A stretch of 64,000 bases of DNA. It comes from Flavicella sp049625305 (GTDB lineage: Bacteria; Bacteroidota; Bacteroidia; Flavobacteriales; Flavobacteriaceae). Of the stretch, positions 61,759 to 64,000 are shown one piece after another. The stretch is from NCBI GenBank assembly GCA_049625305.1, contig JBMZVD010000002.1, positions 1 to 64,000 of the forward strand. Direction: 5' to 3'. The notes under the pieces are model-generated. The model ran no database searches, was not told where the DNA came from, and saw only the letters and a list, made by a program, of their open reading frames with translations. How positions within the stretch are numbered: position 1 is the stretch's first letter; every line of letters starts with the position of its first letter. The translations under genes were made by a program, and so were the position numbers.

Positions 61759-64000
61759 TTAATTGACCACAGAAATCCACTTTCCTCTATTCCTTGAGAA
61801 ATAGTCATTGTCATACATCGCCTCTGCCTGAACTCCTGGTAGGTAATAACGTCCTAAATAAGAAGCATTGAGCAATACTTTAAATGTTTTTGTTTCATTT
61901 TTCTTAAGTGAAAAGTAAAAATTAACACGATCGTCACGAATATCTGTATAGTCAGCGGAATTCGCCGCACCGGCACCAAAATCAGTATAACGTGTATTTA
62001 CTATCTCCCAACCCGAAGGAAAAATCTGACTCAATGCAATATCACTCACAGGATCTTGGTTGGAGTTTGAAATCGTCACAACAGCTGTAAAATCGGTTCC
62101 CTGTGTCAAATTTGAAACGTCTAACGTTTCACCTTTACTGTCCATATAATTTGTAAAAACATTGAGGTTTCTTTGGACGATAAGTTCTTCCCCTACGGGT
62201 AAAAGACCCGTATGAACCAACCTCACATAGAGGGTGTTATCAAGATTATTTTCCAATGAAAAGCTGTTTTCTCTATATTGTGCTATATTTAGATTACGTA
62301 TAACACTACTTTTCGATGTTTTTAAATCCTGTTTCTTACCATTTATTTCATAGGAAACATCCATCGATTTCCCTCCATTTTTTTGCACCATTTTACCCAT
62401 AGAAAGCAAACAATACGCTGTGGTTTGTGTACTCATCCACTGTTCACTTGATAATTTTTTTGCAATACTAGCAGCAACATTTCTAACTCGCGTATCAGAG
62501 AGTAATACTAAGGTCTCTAGGGCCATTGCACTGTTTCGGATTGTAGAACCATAACTGTAATGGTTTGCTTGAGACTTAGAGAAATTCAAACTTGCAGTAG
62601 CCAAAAGATTCTTTGCTGCGGCTTCCTGTCCTGCCAGTGCATAAGCAGCAGCCAATCTCCACTTAGACTCATTAGATAAAGAAGGATACTCACGTAACCT
62701 ATTCATTGCAGCCAAATCAGGACTTCCCGCCAATGCTAATGTATAAAGTCGGTACGCTTGAAGTAGATCGTTGGCATTTAGTCTTCTAGAAGGTTGCCAA
62801 TTTCTTGCTTTTTGTTTTTGGAAACGCGTCCAATTACTCAAAAATGATATGGGTAAGGCATATCCTTTCAATTCTGCTTCCATCATGAAGTGCCCTGCAT
62901 AGCTCGTTCCCCAATCATTCGCCTCCGAATGTCCCATCCAATAAGGCAGTCCTCCATTGGGTAATTGAAATTTTCCAAGGCGCAGAATTCCTTTTTTAAT
63001 ATTTTGTTTTATTTCAAGTTTCTTGTTACTGTCGAGATCAAATATCGAACTGAGAAATAATTGAGGAAAGACACTGGAAGTAGTCTGTTCTACACATCCA
63101 TGAGGATATTGAATCAAATAATCCAAACGCTGTGCAAAATTCATAGGAGGAAGCGTTGAAATCTCAACTACCGTTGCGTTGGTTCCTGTACTACCAAAAG
63201 GAGTAAAATTATGAGTTACGGTTCCCTTTGAAGCTATGGTTAAATCATTATGTTTGCTAACTATAGGATTGGGATTGAAAACATTCAAAGCGATTTCCTG
63301 AGAAGCTTTTTTGCCATTTCCTTTAGCCAATACCTCAACCGTCTGCATGCCTACATCAGGAAGTACCTCTATCTCAAAATAGAGCATCTTCTCGTCGGGT
63401 TGCGCAAAACGAATTTTTTGTTTGCTAGGCCCTATCACTCGCAACCCTTTGCTCAATTTTAAAGATACCGTAACATCTTTAACTTTATTTTCCATTGCAA
63501 AGACTGTAACCGGAAGGGTTACCTTTTCTTTAGGTACCAACTTTCTTGGCAAAGAAGCCAAAACCATCAATGGTTTTCTCACAGGAGTTGCTTTAGCACT
63601 TTTCCCAAAGGCACCTATTTGAGTATTAGCTGCAACTACCATTGTTTTCACGGAACCTATATAGTTGGGAAGGGTAATCTTGTGTGATGCTTTTTTTCCT
63701 TTGTTTAACGTAAAAGGACCTAAAACCTTTACTACTGGTTTGAATCGATTTGCTTTTTTATTAGAATTTTCACTTCTATCCTCATCACCACCAATCGCAA
63801 AAACCTGTTCTAAAGTCCCTCCAAAAGCACCGATGACCTGATCGTACAAATCCCAAGTTCGAACTCCTAATGCTTCTTTCTTATAAAACTCAGACCATAA
63901 ATCAGGTGTTGTGTAACGTGTCAAATCCAAAAGACCTTCCTCTACTATAGCCAATGAATAAGTCATTTTTTTCCCTTGTTTCTCGCTTACAGTCACTTTA
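61759..64000 (-). CDS. Alpha-2-macroglobulin family protein, C-terminal part (runs off the window)
   Basis: Only the last 745 or so residues lie in the window; full-length relatives have about 1500-1900, so the gene continues beyond 64000. The segment has the family order: the macroglobulin segment around LDLTRYTTPDLW, then the thioester site GCVEQTTS (Cys codon at 63094-63096), helical TED units (YALAGQEAAAK and neighbours), and a C-terminal receptor-like domain. The protein is a periplasmic or surface-anchored protease trap that binds attacking proteases covalently through the thioester. It is upstream of pbpC in the same operon, as in E. coli, where it guards repair of the cell wall. Confidence 0.92.
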   Translation of the reverse strand, partial: KVTVSEKQGKKMTYSLAIVEEGLLDLTRYTTPDLWSEFYKKEALGVRTWDLYDQVIGAFGGTLEQVFAIGGDEDRSENSNKKANRFKPVVKVLGPFTLNKGKKASHKITLPNYIGSVKTMVVAANTQIGAFGKSAKATPVRKPLMVLASLPRKLVPKEKVTLPVTVFAMENKVKDVTVSLKLSKGLRVIGPSKQKIRFAQPDEKMLYFEIEVLPDVGMQTVEVLAKGNGKKASQEIALNVFNPNPIVSKHNDLTIASKGTVTHNFTPFGSTGTNATVVEISTLPPMNFAQRLDYLIQYPHGCVEQTTSSVFPQLFLSSIFDLDSNKKLEIKQNIKKGILRLGKFQLPNGGLPYWMGHSEANDWGTSYAGHFMMEAELKGYALPISFLSNWTRFQKQKARNWQPSRRLNANDLLQAYRLYTLALAGSPDLAAMNRLREYPSLSNESKWRLAAAYALAGQEAAAKNLLATASLNFSKSQANHYSYGSTIRNSAMALETLVLLSDTRVRNVAASIAKKLSSEQWMSTQTTAYCLLSMGKMVQKNGGKSMDVSYEINGKKQDLKTSKSSVIRNLNIAQYRENSFSLENNLDNTLYVRLVHTGLLPVGEELIVQRNLNVFTNYMDSKGETLDVSNLTQGTDFTAVVTISNSNQDPVSDIALSQIFPSGWEIVNTRYTDFGAGAANSADYTDIRDDRVNFYFSLKKNETKTFKVLLNASYLGRYYLPGVQAEAMYDNDYFSRNRGKWISVVN

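Noticed and set aside
1..64000. CRISPR arrays, tRNA or rRNA genes, integrases, transposases, phage genes
   Set aside because: I scanned for regular short repeats, tRNA-like cloverleaf ends and recombinase motifs and found none.

Overview
The window looks like a chromosomal segment of a marine-type member of the Flavobacteriaceae (Bacteroidota). It is AT-rich. Promoters fit the Bacteroidota -7 element TAnnTTTG, often with a TTG about 19-23 bases upstream, and Shine-Dalgarno sites are scarce. Two classes of type IX secretion (T9SS) C-terminal sorting domain are present. The gene content is typical of the family: separate atpD-atpC, BrxA/B bacilliredoxin, DUF6427, DUF4286, and TonB-dependent receptor with a carboxypeptidase-like domain. 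I saw no rRNA, tRNA, CRISPR array, insertion sequence, prophage or plasmid gene. No gene-free stretch exceeds 300 bases. The species is not identifiable from the sequence alone.

Layout. 1-6.6 kb is housekeeping: a metallophosphatase, an rRNA/tRNA SPOUT methylase, mgtE, rsmA, a DUF4286 protein, serS and ribF. 6.7-12.9 kb holds a secreted reprolysin-like metalloprotease with a T9SS type B tail, then a TonB-dependent receptor. 13.1-15.0 kb is atpD-atpC. 15.1-23.8 kb is an unusual minus-strand block of three DUF1800 and two DUF1501 paralogues; the DUF1501 proteins carry Tat-like N-termini and T9SS type A tails. 24-28.3 kb is bioF-bioD-bioA and recA. 28.4-30.7 kb is a natural RimB-RimK fusion overlapping an ABC ATPase. 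30.7-44.6 kb is mixed: trmB, two membrane proteins, glyS, a coiled-coil membrane protein, comF, a lipoprotein, DinB, ArsC-like, retropepsin-like, tatD, a very large outer-membrane protein, a DUF3575-like porin and a bacilliredoxin.

44.7-54.8 kb is the most interesting part. A minus-strand trio (VOC protein, 910-residue Orn/Lys/Arg-type decarboxylase, ATP-grasp ligase) is divergent from a plus-strand trio (urea-transporter/M23-peptidase fusion, periplasmic TPR protein, TPR plus outer-membrane barrel protein). The set looks like one pathway: make an amine or amide, then move it across the envelope. This is inference, and no such system is known to me by name.

54.8-64 kb carries a TerB/DnaJ protein, mutS, a TRIC-like channel, a second SPOUT methylase, and on the minus strand pbpC next to an alpha-2-macroglobulin gene that runs off the window end. 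Five genes (ribF, comF, trmB, mutS, pbpC) appear to start at TTG or GTG. Several -7 boxes sit so close to start codons that leaderless mRNAs are likely.
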